From assembly GCA_002633005.1 (NCBI GenBank), contig NMRA01000132.1, positions 327,162-391,161 of the forward strand: a DNA stretch of 64,000 bases. The letters are read 5' to 3'. The notes under the pieces are model-generated. The model saw nothing but the letters and a program-made list of their open reading frames with translations, was not told the DNA's origin and did no database searches. Source of the stretch: Phoronis australis (Eukaryota; Phoronida; Phoronidae). This document shows positions 13,101 through 28,100 of the stretch, piece after piece (position 1 is the stretch's first letter; every line of letters starts with the position of its first letter). The position numbers and the translations under genes were made by a program.

Positions 13101-16100
13101 GGTATCTGTAATTGCTACTTGGTATTGTTTCAACGTATAGCTGTCCAGTATTTTATGGGTTATCGCCATGTCGATTGAGTGTCTCATGCTACCAACCCAA
13201 GCTCAACTGTCTCTTGGTCAACTTGAAGTTGATTCTAGTTGCTAAGTTGTTATTTTGCAAGCCTAATTATTATTTATGTGTTTTCTTTAAATTTGTTGTT
13301 TATTTCTCATATTAAAATGCATTGAAATGCTGTAATACCCTTGTCAGTGAGTTGATGGCTTGATTCAGCAGTCTGTAGTTTCTATTGTAGGGCTTTGGCA
13401 AAAAGTTAAATGACAAATTTCTCGAGAACATCTTAACTGTTCTTCGCGATGACCGCTGGAAACACGTCAGAGCTGAGCTGACCCCAACTTTTAGTTCAGG
13501 AAAGCTTAGAAAGGTATGTACTGTTCTTTCACTTGTTGCGAGTCCAGGGGTTCATAATATAGTTATTTATGTCAAGGGTGCATGGGGCTAACATTGTCAT
13601 ACACCCACATCATGCACCCACATCGTGCACCTACATCATATGCAACCTCATTTACATAATGTGACACTTACCAGAAATTCGTCTTATTTTTTTCCTTACA
13701 TAGTCAAAATCGGTGTGATGTCTGTGCTTGGAGAGAACTACACTATCATCATGATAATTCATTATTCTTTTCACACCACGCTTATGAATTTCTTGTTGCG
13801 TCTCGTCATGAAATTCTATGAGCTTGAACTGAAAATGTAACAAATTGTCTGTTCGTCCTGACTCCTCAGGGCCCGGAGGTCACTTCTAAACTGAGTGACG
13901 AAAAAAGCGAGGCTAATTTTAAATAACAGGAACTGGTCGCAGTCAAAGCTTTGTTATGCAAAGCACGGATATAACGCACCTTTGGAGTGTTTTAGATAAC
14001 ATTAGTAGCATTTATTTTCAGATGTGCCCCCTGATTTCTGCAAGTGTTGGGATTTTCTTGAAGAATCTAAAGAAGTTTGCTGATGAAGAGAAGGAATTTG
14101 AGTGCAAAGAGTATGCTTGGCTTTTGTTCACCGTTTTTTGTGAATTTCATTTCTGTTAATGACATGCTTAACATCTGCTGCCACCTAAGTCCCTTATTCT
14201 CTTGGCCTTGTTGACAAGTCGAAAGGTTTAAGGGAAATGCGATCAGTTGGATCTAAGATTTTTTAAGTTCATGATTTTTGAATAAAAATAGAAATTTCTG
14301 GAAATCTTGAAGACAGTATTTACTTGGTGTTTTTCCTCACCTTACTAATTTAAATTGGTGTAACAACAGTGAAGTAATGGAGTCAGCCCAACATAGAATT
14401 TAGCCACATCTTGTCTATACATTCACTTTGTTTCAGGAAGCATATTGACTGAGTTGGACTGTATTCAACAGCAATGCAGTCGTGTTTGCCCAATAAAAGT
14501 GACTTTTGTGAATCTGGTTGGGCTTACTCCATCAGTTCACGTGTAGTTGTGAGCAAAGTTAACAATGGCCAGGGGTATATAAAATGAGGCCGAAATGCGC
14601 CTGGATTTTTTAAACATATCACCAGAGAGTATTGTGCCTGGATTAAGTATTTGGATTGTTTAAAGATGTCACCAGAGTATTGTTTTTTTACTTGAAGAGA
14701 GGCTTATTTTTATAGCCAAACTACAGCATAAGCCAGGACATGTACAACAATTATAGCCGCTGTGACTTAAATGTGTCCTTCGTTTCTTCTTTGGAATTGT
14801 GTAAACCCTCAAAAGGAAACTTATTACAGTATTATTTAACTAATACTAGTTCAGAAAAATGCAAAGCTCCCATTTTTTGCAAAAACAGACTTATTTTCAG
14901 CAATAATAAAATAAAAAAATGTTAAGTTTGTTGAAATAACTGCCTCCCAAAATGTGTAAAAATTGCTTCATCTGTTACAAAAATACAAGCTTCTATAATT
15001 GACATTTTTTTCAAAAAATTATTGAAATGTCTCTGAAATATTCAATCTCGTTTACTTTGGCCATCGAGGCTTTGAAACCATAATACGTGATCGACCTCAG
15101 AGTGAAACTAGCCTTGTAATGGAGCTTGGTTTTGTTGGTCATCGCCAAAGTGGTGATGAAGAAACTATAATATTCATGCTGTCTTCAAGAGTTCCCCATT
15201 ATATTTTACACTGCTAATGTGAACAAGAAATTGAAATAAATTTGCGGCAATGTATTTTGCTTGTTGAACAAAGCTGTGTTACTCGCTTTAATTTGACCGA
15301 GTCTTGTGTAGTCGGTTAATTATGTCTTATATTTTTACTACAGGGTTTTCTCAGCCTTCTCTCTGGACACCACGTTGAGCACAGCATTCGGCGTCATCAT
15401 GGATACACAGGGCAATCCAGATGATCCTATCATTGTTCAAGCCAAGTCTTTAACTGGCAGAACACGCCAGATCAGGCTTGTGAAAATATTATTTTTCAGT
15501 AAGAATGGCTACTGGTTCAAATCAATGGCAGTGTAAATATTGCGTTATAATGATTGAAATAGATATCAGGTCAAATGTTTCAAGTCAGGACATTTATTTT
15601 ATTCTAGTAATTTGGTGTATTTCAGTTTACCAAAAGTGATAATTTAAAGATTGCTTAGTTTTTACCAAAAAATTTGTAAATCTGCCTTATTGTGGCCTAG
15701 TGAGTGTTACCTTAAATTGCTGAGAATCCACAACTTCGTATCAAAAACACCAAAAAACAACCCCACCAGTCGATCAGCTGTCAAATTAGAACACCTGCAA
15801 TCACTATCTGACAGTATGTTAATTAGAGCTGATCTCTTATATTATTGGTCCATAAATATGACACAGAATTGGGACAACCAATCACATCATAAGTTATCCT
15901 CCATTGTGTTTATTGTGAAAAGTCGTCGGGTATTGCTGCTCGTTTTCCCCTCGTTTATTGTATAATAAATAATGGCGAGGCGTTCTGTTTTGGTGATTGT
16001 TACAACTCACTATTTGATGAATCTGTGGCTCTTTTCACTTTACCATGGAACATCAGAGAAGCATGGATATGGCATGTGTACAAAAAAACTCACAGCATCG

Positions 16101-19100
16101 TTTTTAAAATTTTGATGGCGGCTACTTTTCAATTTTAAAAACAGCCATTTTGGCTGTTTGCCTCACTTATTGTTCGTTTTTCCTTGCCTGGAAGCTCATA
16201 CGCTATTCAGGTGTGATTGTACCGCAATTGTCTCATCCAAAATGTTCAAGCATGTCCACGAATAGCCACCAGCCATGTCGGCGCCATCATGCCTTTGATA
16301 TACCGAGGAATTCACAGGATACTCTGGGGTAAATAGTTCACGCTTTCTCGTCCACTTGCGTGCAAATCCTGTTATCATAAGGTTTGCCAACAGGTCATCC
16401 GGTCTAACACAGAAATCCAGTCAGACTTAGTAGTGGGTGTCTCTCTCTTGAACTGTTGAGACGTGTACATTAATTTCATAACAGTGTCAGATTTCCCTTG
16501 ATATAAATATCCGATCTAAAGTAAACCAATCCCATCTGCTTCCAGTGTTATTCCCCAGCTTAGCTATCAAACTTGGAATATCATTATCGAACCAAGAAGC
16601 CACTTCCTTCTTCAGCAGACTTGTGGATCAGATTATTGAGGAGAGAAAAAAAGAAAAGGTAAGCCTAATATGATAACACTATTTTTATTTTGATGTGAAC
16701 TTCAGGGAGTATACACTGGAAATGCTATGAACACTGATCTGAGTAGGCCGTTGGGTCTCCAGGGGTGCATGTGTATTAGAACATGCCAGTCTGGTCAGTT
16801 AATGGGACTATTGGATAGCCAATCAAATCAGCAGACCTGTATTACCCAGCTACCTCTCACAAAACTTGGCCAAGTTTTGTGAGGGATAAAGCTCTCATGA
16901 GGATTATTCACATGGCAGCTTTACTTCCGTCTACAAAAATGGTAAGAATATGAAATCATACTCTTCTGGCAAGATATTGTGTTTTAATTGTTCTGGAAAC
17001 TCATATGTTATGGCTGCCAGATTAGAGTGCAATAATGAGTAATTGAGCGGAAGGACTTGTGGTCTTCTGACCATCCAGAGTTGCTTGCCTGCCAGCTCCA
17101 AATGGCCCCCCTTATGAAAAAGAAAGTGAGAATCTCACTGGATTCCAGTTAGATTCCAGTTAGATTCTCACTTAATTAGCCATTACAGTTAGAAATGCCA
17201 GTGAGAATTGAACAGCTGGGGCAGTCAGTTAGAAAATAGTGAGAAAATGTTACGTAACAGTGAGAATCCAGTGAGAATTTTGGTCTTAGAAAAATTTTGA
17301 GTGAGAATCAGTGAGAATTTTGGTCTTAGAAAATTTTTGAGTGAGAATCAGTGAGAATTTTGAACTTAAAATAAATACGAGTGAGAATTTAGTGAGAATT
17401 TTGGACTTAGAAAATTTCTGAGTGAGAATCCAGTGAGAATTTTGGACTTAGAAAAATCTGAGCGATTACTTTGGTCCTTGTAAAATTCCTAGTGAACATC
17501 CAGTCTGACTGTTGGACTTAAAAAATCCGAAAGTTATGATGATGAAGATGGCGAGTATGAACAACAGGATGACATCCACATGACTAGCGGAGATTAAGAA
17601 ATCAGGGTCAACATACGCCAGATCTGCCATCTTGAAAGCATAGTCAGGTTCCTCAGCATAGAATAATAGCCTAGCTGTTATAGAAAACTGATAACTGAAA
17701 AATTTCGAAGCAATTGGTGCGATAATGCGCCCTCTACAAGAAAAAATGTTTAGTCCAAAATTGAGGTGTGCATGCGCAATTGCCGATATATCCGCCATCT
17801 TTGACTGGAAGTAAAAAAATTTCAGAACACTTGTAGCACACGTACAGTACAATAAACACGCTGATTTGTAGCTGTGTTACGGACTCTATGAGCATTTTTA
17901 TCTGAAACTGAAAACAAAATGGCCGCCACGTCCGCCATTTTGGGTCCGATTATGACAAAAAAACAATAAGCTTCCAGAAATTCCGGAACTAGAGTTTGTG
18001 TGTAAATTTCGTGGAACTCAGATGACAAATGCGACCTGTAAAGTGCGAACTGTGGTATATCAAAGCGTGTTGTGGCCGATAGTTGGCGCGCACGTGGTAA
18101 TAAATAAAACAACACATGAATACTTTAACAATAGAATACATCTATTAATTTGCAGCGTTGTGATTTACAAACAATAGATTACAAAAAGTTGTGAGACCGA
18201 CGACTAACTGATTGAGACAAGATATCCCTACTGGAAAAACTACTAATCAACAGTGCCACAAATTCCCCGTAGCTACCGCACACGTTAACACAAAACAAGT
18301 CACAACAGAACTAACCCTCCAGAACAATCACTAGCCAGTTCAAATTGACTAACAGGCTGAGACCAACGCCCGTGATAAGTGTCTATAACTCAGTTGTGTC
18401 CTTTCTCCTTGACTTTTTGGTCACACGAAGTTGCTCGTCTGGCTCCGGCTTTGTCTCTGTAGTCTCCCGTGCCCCGTAGCCAGTACTTTAAATACTAAAC
18501 TTAGTGGCATCACGAGATGGACCCACTCTGTATGTACATATATGTCCATCTCTCTATAACGAGCTAAATATAATGAGCTAACTGACCATCCCCTAGAAAA
18601 TTCTTGTTTAACTGCCACTATTCCTGGGTTTTCAACAACAGAGGTGTGCCTTTCCCCTGAAATGTCTTGCATGCACATGGAGGGCATAGCCTCATTATAT
18701 TACAGAACAAACATAAAGCTTGATGGCAAAGCAGCATACTTAGCGAAATGTATTTTGGCAAGTAATGATTTAGTGTTTTCGGACCTACTACATGAATTTA
18801 TCGCAATACTTAAAAGTGAACACAACAAAAAGGTCTTCTGAAACAGCATGAGAACCTACAATGTCACTAATCCTTTCAAATGTGCCTGAAGCAAGGTTGC
18901 AAAATTGTGAAAACAAAATGCCAAGTTAAAAGTAAAAAGAAAAGTTAATGGTCTAAGTTATTGTTATATGTAACATTTAATAGCAAATGCATCATAGAAC
19001 AAAGATGTTAAATAAAAGGAATGACTGTACACCAATAATTGGCAGGGTGAAGGAGACTGAGTTGAGAAAATAGGAATACCTATTAAATCTCATTTTCGTA

Positions 19101-22100
19101 AAGATCCTGTTTTAAAGTTACAACAACGCGTGTGAAGCAAAAAGTGCTCTTCTACGCCCCGTGCAGCTTTACTGGAACAATTGTATCTTGTGTAATATGG
19201 TGGAATCATTTAAACTACAGGTTAATTTCCTTGTAGTTCGGTTCTTCACAAACAAAAATGTTCTCCCCTGACTCTACAAAAATACATAAGCTAACAATAT
19301 CATCAACATTCACAACTTCAAATTCATCAGTTTTCTTTACAGTGTGAATGTGGGTGACCTTTAAAGCAAGAAAATTATCTACACCTTGGAGAAAGTAACA
19401 TTCTGACTCCTCTAATCTATTTATACAGGCAACTGTGACTTCATTCTTGTTTTTCTCCTGGGCATACCAACACACAAAGCCAAACTTCATTTGAGACTTA
19501 TTATTGATGTACTTTACTGTGTAAGAATTTCTAAGAAGAACTCTTGAGTAGTCCTTTGATTGATAAATCCTACCCCGAAGTCTGATTCTGTTGAAAAAAA
19601 TCAACTGCGGAACATTGTGACCAAATGTGAAAATTACATCTGCGTACAATTCGTCAGAAATACGTTTTTGATACCCTTTTCCAAGAGTCCTTAAAACTGA
19701 CTGGGATTCACCATGACATTTTGACCATTCTGGTTTCAAGCTGTGGATGAAAGATGAGACAGAAGAGCACTGTGGTAGAGTTTCCAATAAGTAGGGCAGT
19801 CTTTGTGTAACATGAATAGCATTGATCATCTGTAAGTCTACGAACTGAGTACCATGAAAAAACTTCTTAAGATCTCCATTTGCATTTTCAAAAGGGAAGC
19901 AAGAATGAGCCCATAAGGGTCCTAGGTTTCGTACACATTCTGACAAATGCACCAAAGAATGTATATTCAAGGTGATAAATCTACTATCATATAACTTATC
20001 AAACATGTACACAAAATAACAGAGCATTCTATGAGCAGAAGCTAAGTCAGATTGTGCAATGCTGTCTTTCGATAATGAAAAAATTGCTTCAACAAATGTA
20101 CAATAATGGTAGAAGTATACTGGGGCCATGATATCTGATAAAATTGGAATTGAATAAAAAAGGAGCCATGATCGAAGCTCTGCTGCCTTCCAGTACTTAA
20201 AATGTTCAGAAATTGATCTTGGTAAGCGTGAAATAGTGCACGTTGGCTTTATTTTAGATAACCTATCATCAACAAGATTGACGTGCTTATATAGTGAGAA
20301 GTTCAAACTCATATGACTTGGAGAAAACCATAAGCCAATAAACAATTTTGAAATACCAAGTAAGGCACCATGCATATAATCAATGCTAACCTGCGAAAAT
20401 GTGGAAAAGCTAGTAAGAGAGTTTAAAAATGATGGACCCTTTATGCCATTGTATGTTTTCTTTGTTTCAAATGCCAGTTTAGTAGCCTCCTCTATAGATT
20501 GTTTGGTACGTTGAGGACCATCAGGACAGTTTGGATTATACGGAAATATCCTGACATTACCACCTTTTTTAGTTCGAAAATTTTCACCTGGCTGAAGACA
20601 ATAAGTACAAGAATGCTGTCCATTGAACTGTACCATGTTTAAAATGCTACTTCTGGCTGGCAAGTCAGCCGTTATACAAAGCAGAAAGGCTCGGATTGTG
20701 TAGGTCTCGTTATTTATGTTCAATCTAATGCCTTCATCTTCCAAATTCATCAATTTTTTCCTCAACTGCTTTGCAAAAATATTGAAACAAGGTTTTGTGT
20801 TACTATACCACATACCTGCCAAGATCATATTCGCCTTCTTGAATCTCATATTGTAGGGCAATTCATTGATGACCAAATAAATTGGCCAGACTGATTTCTT
20901 AGAGCTTTTAAACACTGCTACACCATCTGTGTTTAATGTAAAGCTAATATTGTAAGGATACTTCTGTGACAGTGGTCCATCATTCACACAATACTGTTGA
21001 TAAACTGAACCATCTACAATATCTTCAATATTACCAGTGACATTCCTGTTAAACCTGCTAAGTAAACTTGCTACAAAGTCACCTCGTTCAAAAAACATTT
21101 CTAGTTGTTTATCTAATGGTATTTCTATAAAGTAATCTAAACTACCAGGTTGTTTGAGATTTTTGCCACATTTTACATTGCTACAAATTGCCTCATCATC
21201 TTCAACAACTTGCATGCAAAAGGTACAGTACATGTGCTTCACAAGAGGTGATTTGCAAGAACTAAAATACTTCCTAAATCTGTACAAACTAGTGTAAGCA
21301 GCATTGTTAGAGGAAATATGTAAAGCTATCAAAGACAGAAGAGAGGCAAGTTGCACTCCAGTGATGTTGTATGTGGTTGCATACAGCCATATCATTAAAA
21401 GGCTATTATGAACGCTTAAATTGTGACCACTGGACACAAACTCTTCATTTTCATTTTCCATTTCTTCTCTAGTTTCCCAACATTCAGCACAGTCATCATC
21501 AAACTGTGCATCATCTTCACAAGTTTCAGTTGCCCCGAAAATCTCGTGAAACCAATCATTGGGTGTGTATGCTACTTCATCATCCATCGATACCTCTGCA
21601 TCATTTAGTTCAGTATGTGTGTTTAGCAATTGTTCACTTTCACAAACGTCACAAGAAGTGGCACCAACATCATAACCCTGTGCAGACTCTGGTGAAGTAG
21701 GTTCATGACAAGTTGTTCTACTATACTTGGATGGACGGACATGACCAAGGCAATTTACTCTTTTGTCACCTGGCATTGTACCTATAAGTTACCAAAAACT
21801 GTATGCAAGGGTAATCTCAAACAACAACCAAAACATGTTTAAGATACCTTTTGTCGAACATATTGGAGATACAACCAGATACCAGAAAATAGCCTGGATT
21901 TCCCGTCAAAATCCTCTTCAGAACAATTAAATCATAGTACAGGTGTTATTTTTAGACTACTGGACAATTAGCCTCACCAATGGAGTTGGAAATACAACTT
22001 TTATATTAGAGTTCAGGCGAGAAGCTGTGCTGGTAGTATACACAATTCATGTACTACAAAACTTACAAAATGTCGGTCATTTTAAAAATGAGGCTGGAGC

Positions 22101-25100
22101 AGGTTTCGGACCCCATACAGACAGATTGCCAACTCTACATTAAGTTCGCGGGGTTTTATAAATCGAAGAAAATGCATCCAAAGGAAGATTCCAAAATGTG
22201 GAGGACATACCAGAACACTTCAACAAGTAGAGTTTACCAAGAAAGTGGCAAGAATTAGATGAATCACATACATATGGCATGCTCGCCACACTGCAATTAA
22301 CGCAGTAATTGTACTCACTGTGCTCAGACTATAATCATTAAAATAATTCCAACTTTCTGACCCGTTATGTAGTACTGAGGTCTCAGACAACAATACAGGT
22401 GCCACAGACAGACGATGTGACCATCTCTACCAGTGGAGACAGATGCTTCCACAGGGCCTTCATACGACGGAAGCTTTCCAGCGAAGTTTGTCTCATGTTG
22501 GGAGGATATCAACATGCCTTTAATTACTTCCAACACGAACAAATACCACCTGTAATTAAACTTTTTTGACCCATCTTTTGATCAGTTGCCCAAATTGGCT
22601 AATAGTCATTTTTAAACTGCTCACGCCGGAGACACAAAGTCATATCGATGGCCTATTATGTGCAACAGGTGATACTTTATATTTTGACTTTGATGGAACT
22701 GATGGCTTAATCAGTGAGACATAATTTGCCGAAAACCTTACAGGGTGTGAAGGCCCTATGGGAGCATCGCCATCTCTATACTGCTAAGTAGAGACAGCGG
22801 AAGGTGGCATTGCCCGCTACACAGTCTCAACAGGCAGTGCACAGGAAGGGTAAAGTTCAGTAATGATTAGTAATGGCCGTTCTCACGTGAGAAAAATCTA
22901 GCCAAATTCATGTACTAACTTAAAATACACGACAATACCTCGTGATATCTTGCTTTTCTAGCGAGGCCCTAACATTATTGAACTCTACCCAGCATTGTGA
23001 CTACTACTAGTAATTACCTATAGTAGCTGCTTTCACCTTCGTTCGGCTAATTCGGTCGGAGGAACACGGACACGACAGAAAACTTTCACACAAGTGAAAT
23101 GAGACGGGTACTCAATAAGCACTTCAAGCGTACGCACTTCTCCGTTAACAAATAGTTTGAAAAAATTAAGTTTTAGTTAGTTTAATTACCCGCATAAATG
23201 CCTAAGAAGAAAACACGTTCAGATTTTACTGAAGACTGAGGACTGAAGTACGCGCCATTTTCACGACATATCCTCTTCCGGGTAATACTCTCGACAACAG
23301 ATCGCCCGCAATAGGTTTAATTGAACTTTTTAAACGATAAATTGACTTTTATGAAATATTTAACACCGCCATTAAATCAAAAAACGTACAGTTACGTAAA
23401 ATTGGTGAACAAGTTTCCACAAATAATTGTTTTTTTACCTTGGCTAGGACAAGTTTACGAGAGTATTTTTGTTCAAATCGTCTGGTTCAGATTGGCGCCA
23501 ATTTGGGACGACTTTCAAACCGCCGGTCACTGCTTGTATTTTCGGAACTGTTATTTCCTTATAATTACTCACCATGTCACGCAATCAGAAGAGCACTGTC
23601 AAATCTGATGAAGGTAAGTAAACCATTTGAATATTATGAACTAAGGACATTTGATAAAATGGTTATGTTACACATTTTCTACAAACGCCGGTTGGCAAGC
23701 CGTAGGAATGGCGTATTTAACCACAGACACAGGCCTACATTTCTGCCTTGTAGGCCTTACTAATAAGACCGACACTTTGACCTGCATAGTTGTAGTACTT
23801 GGCCGAATAATAATCTGTAAGAAGGCTTACTGCTAGATTTTTATAGTTAGTCTCTGATTGTTTCAAAATATCGTGACAAATGCCAACTGACTGAAATCAA
23901 TATAGCTTAATTAGCCCACAGCCACAGGGCCTAGCTGCTACCCTGAAAAAAGTTGGTAGGCCTATTTAAATTGTCACTTTTGCGAGCAGGTGTGAAAGTA
24001 AACTCAATTAGCAATGCTTTGAGCATTTTGTTATACCCAAAGTGCATGATTAGAGAGTCATCTATATATACTCAGACACAAGGCTGGTCTCTTGCAAGCA
24101 TAGCTATATATCCCTGCAGGGATAAGGGTCGTGCTGCATGCGTGCACGGATGATTGCTTCAAGGCAAGTGTTACCAAGTTTGGAGCTCCTCATTCACTAT
24201 ATATTGCCATCCCAGAAAATAATTGAACCTGCACATATTTTTATACCTGTTTGTATCTATAACAAACTCATATAAATGGAACTAATTTCAATGGATGCGT
24301 ATGTTTCAGTTGTATGGATAGTTGTTCGATTTGTTTGTGATGGTCATGTTCCTTGGCCTCATATGTTGCACAAAGTGGAGAGCCTCGATGGTCGGGATGG
24401 TGTTGAAGCTAACCTAGAGGAGGGAGACAAGTGTGTCGCAATGTGGCATGGGACTGGCTATGAGGCCAAAATTATGTTCAAATCAAGTGAGTGAAGTAGA
24501 ACATTGAAGTAATTTTGATATTACCTACTAGTATTGAACAATTGGTCAGTTATGTTAAAGTTCTAGACTCATCAAAATTTAATGCTGCATCTTAAATGCT
24601 TAGTATAGGTTCACATTAGTCAGACATCTGTTTTTTTTTTCTCTTGATTCGGCATCAAAGCATTTTGGCTAAAGGTGAGAGTGTCACTTTGTACCAACTT
24701 GAAGACTATTTGAACCAAATTTTGTAGGAGCAGGAGAGAAAGATGAAGCTCTAAAAGAGCATCAGAAGATTGCCGCCATGTATAATAAAGGGAAATCTGG
24801 TAAGGACAACTTTACCTGGATGATTTGCAGTATTTGGAATAACTCAAATGGAACAAAAAATTAGCAATTAAATGTTAGTTGATAACATCAGTTCTTGGCC
24901 AAAGTATTATCAAAAAAAACTGAAAAACCAGTGCAGCTACTGTATTTCAAAAACATAATGCATGGATGTACATGTGATGTGTTATGGCAGTAATACCTAA
25001 AGGCATTGTTCTTGTCACCAAATCTACGTCTGTATATTTATGACTTAAAGTTTGGTTATCTGCATAGCTACAGACCAAGTGTGACCGACATATAACAACT

Positions 25101-28100
25101 AACTTAAAAATCTTACAAGCACCCGCAACACTTCTCTTATCTGTGCATTGTGTAGTTCTACAAGTCAGAACCTTGAATGGCACTTTCAGTAAAACCTGTT
25201 TAGTCAACTTTTATGTAAATAGTTTGAACTAATGCATTGGTGTTTTCCGCATTACTTCAATCTTTTTAAATTTTACGTCATGAAATTAAATGTTTTTATT
25301 TATGATATATCAACTCAAATGAACCCGTTTCTTCTATAGTTTTTGGTTGAAATCTGGCAAAAGATGGCGTGGACACACGTTTTTTTAATTTCTTGATTTG
25401 TTGAGTGTTATCTCCGACATAACTTGATGGATATTTTGGAAATTAGGTAAACAGATAGATCTCTATGTTTTTTATTCACTTTGTTGTTTAAGTGTCAAAG
25501 AAAAAAGACACCAAGAAGAAACAAACTAATAGTGATGAGGGTGTTGGAGATGAGGGTGACGACGGAAAAGGTGAACCTAAGAGTGAGTAAACACATGAGG
25601 CGTTTATCTTAAATGATACTGCTCAATGCCAGTTCATATGTAATTGAAGTGAACAACTTGTATGGGATGTTCCACAACTACCTTCTATTGTAGTAAACAG
25701 TTCTTACATGTGGTTTCATTTAGAAAACAAATAAAATGGGAAATTTTCCACCTCTTAAGTTCATTGCAATTCTGTGACTAGAGCTTGTTACTTTTTACCT
25801 TAAGTGTATTCATATTTTCTCAAATTACAGGTAAAAAGATGAAGAAAAACCATGGAGCTGAACAAAGTAAGTTATCCACAGATGCAGTATACAAATTGAA
25901 ATGGTACTTTCGATTGTGGGTTTCTTTATGAGTGTTTTACTCACATTTACTGAAGTTTTAACAAACTATTTAAATTTTCATCATATTAAGCAACGAAAAA
26001 GCTTTGCACGTCAAAACATAAAACAAATTAGTGGTTCTCAAAGGGGGCTGCACGTCGTTTTAAAGTTTCAAATTCTACCAATAGAAAGAAATGAAATAGT
26101 TTAAAGAATATTAGATTATGTTCGTTTCGGCGAAAAATCTTGAATGATGCTAATTGCCAGATAGATCCTAGTGATCATTGTACTTTCAGTTGCCAAACAG
26201 AAGAAGAAGAGGGTGGAAGCCACTGCTGAAGCAGCACATCAAGCTGCTGCTGAGCTTTTTGCTCCCTTTGCTCCTGAGGCAGTTGCTGTGGAGTGTGGTG
26301 ATTCACCACAGTCCTCTTCTTTACTGGTTCTGGAATCTGCTCCTTCCTGCCGTCCCCGTTCATGTTCGCAAACCAAGGCTCTTCCCTCATTTCCATCCAC
26401 CTCGTCTTGTCTACCTCCCTCCATACGCGGCTCTGCTTCTTATCCCCCCTCTTCTGTGACTGCACCTACTCCTTGCTCCCAGCCTGTGACCTCCCCTGCT
26501 TCTTATGCTCCATGTGTGACCACCCCTACTCCTCACACCTCACCTATGACTGCCCCTGCTTGCTCTTACCCCCCTCTAGTAGCCACCTCTGGTACTTATT
26601 CCCCTCATACGGCTGCTTCTTATTCTTCACCTGTGACCACCCCTACTCCTCATGCCTCACCTATGACTACCGCTGCTTGCTCTTACCCCCCTCTAGTAGC
26701 CACCCCTGATACTTATGCCCCTCATACGGCTGCTACGTGTGCACCTGTGACCTCCCCTGCTCCTTATGCCCCTCTTGTGAGCTCTACCTCTGTGTGCGCC
26801 CCTGTTCCTAGGTTTTCACCACCGTCTTGTCCCCCCTTGAATACCACCACTTTTGCACCTGCCCTTACTAACCCCCCTACACCCTCAGGAACGTCATCGC
26901 ATCAGATATCTCCTACTTCCAACCCTCCATCTGCATCTTATAGTTTCTTAGATCCCCTACAAAATTCTTGTCCATCCTGCTTTCTTAAGGATGAGCAGAT
27001 CGCAGCTTTAACCCACAGGTTAAAAGCTGCTGAATATGACCTGAAGGTGGCTAGAGGTAATGTATAGAATTGAGTAAAGTATTGCATGATGATGTTGGAG
27101 ACTGACAAGCATGACTTGTTTGTCAGAACATTTCAAGGTAAGGAACTTTGGAATCCTCTTATGTGTGCTAAACAACAATGATCAGAATGATTAATACAAT
27201 TAACTTGCACGAAATGTAGTCTGTTATTCAAACGCAATTCTTAAGGTTTCAGATGTGTTTCTAATATGTCCTTGCATCTTGATTTAATGAATCAGTAGTT
27301 GAGGTCTGTGTTCTGCAAGCCCCACTCACTAATTTACCTAAGACACCCATGTACCTTGTTCATCTGAGGGAAAAGTACCTGTGCCTTCTGTGAGGGGAAT
27401 ATTGTGGGGTGAGGGGAAAGTTCTACGTCTTGATCATCATCAATAGCACCCCCAATCTGTTGCCAAGCCTTCATTGGCTCTGCCTGAAGCCCTCAAGCAT
27501 CCGAAACTTATATTTTGCACTCTGATGTCACCTGTGTGACTTTCAAGTGATTCAAATCTCAAAGAGAATTTTCAATCACTTGAAAGTAATTTTTCGGCCT
27601 CATGAGGGGACTCTCGGGTGATTTTTCAATATTTTTCAGAGGGAAATGGGGCCAATATTTAGCCCTAAAATTGAGGCCCCAAACATCAGTTTTTGAGCAA
27701 CTGTCTTGCCTAGCCATTAATTCTTCAGTGCATCACGTACTATTTGTGAGTTTTGTGTATGAGAAAATTCTGTGAATGCTGTCGCCGCTTTAAGCTTTCC
27801 ATTTTACATAGCTGCTTTGAGCATACTATAAACCCTCGTTCTGTCAAACAATTTCGATTTATTTAGACTTACCACCGTGAACTTGTGACAAATTTCAAAA
27901 CAGTTAAGTGTATGATTTTTAGACAGAAAGTCGGGTTTCTAGTCGCTTTAGCAAAAGAGATATTTCACTTTAAAAATTGATATTTTCCACTAATGACCTT
28001 TTTGACAGGTTTTCAATTGAATTGAAATGGTTTTGAATTTGTTTTCAGAAACAAGTGCTCAACAAAAGGAAACTGGCGAAAAGGCAGTTAAATGGGTAAG

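Noticed and set aside
15344-15480. Donor GTGAAA at 15480 for P450 exon 7
   Set aside because: It would leave exon 8 out of frame. The donor GTAAGA at 15499 restores the frame and gives a sequence typical of the P450 F-G region.
17259-17460. Regularly spaced repeats that look like a CRISPR array
   Set aside because: Units are direct tandem copies without unique spacers, there are no cas genes, and the setting is animal DNA with spliced genes. They are transposon subterminal repeats.
26175-26709. Frames overlapping the Pro-rich BEN exon in other frames and on the minus strand
   Set aside because: They are shadows of the real 867-nt exon, which joins in frame to both neighbours.
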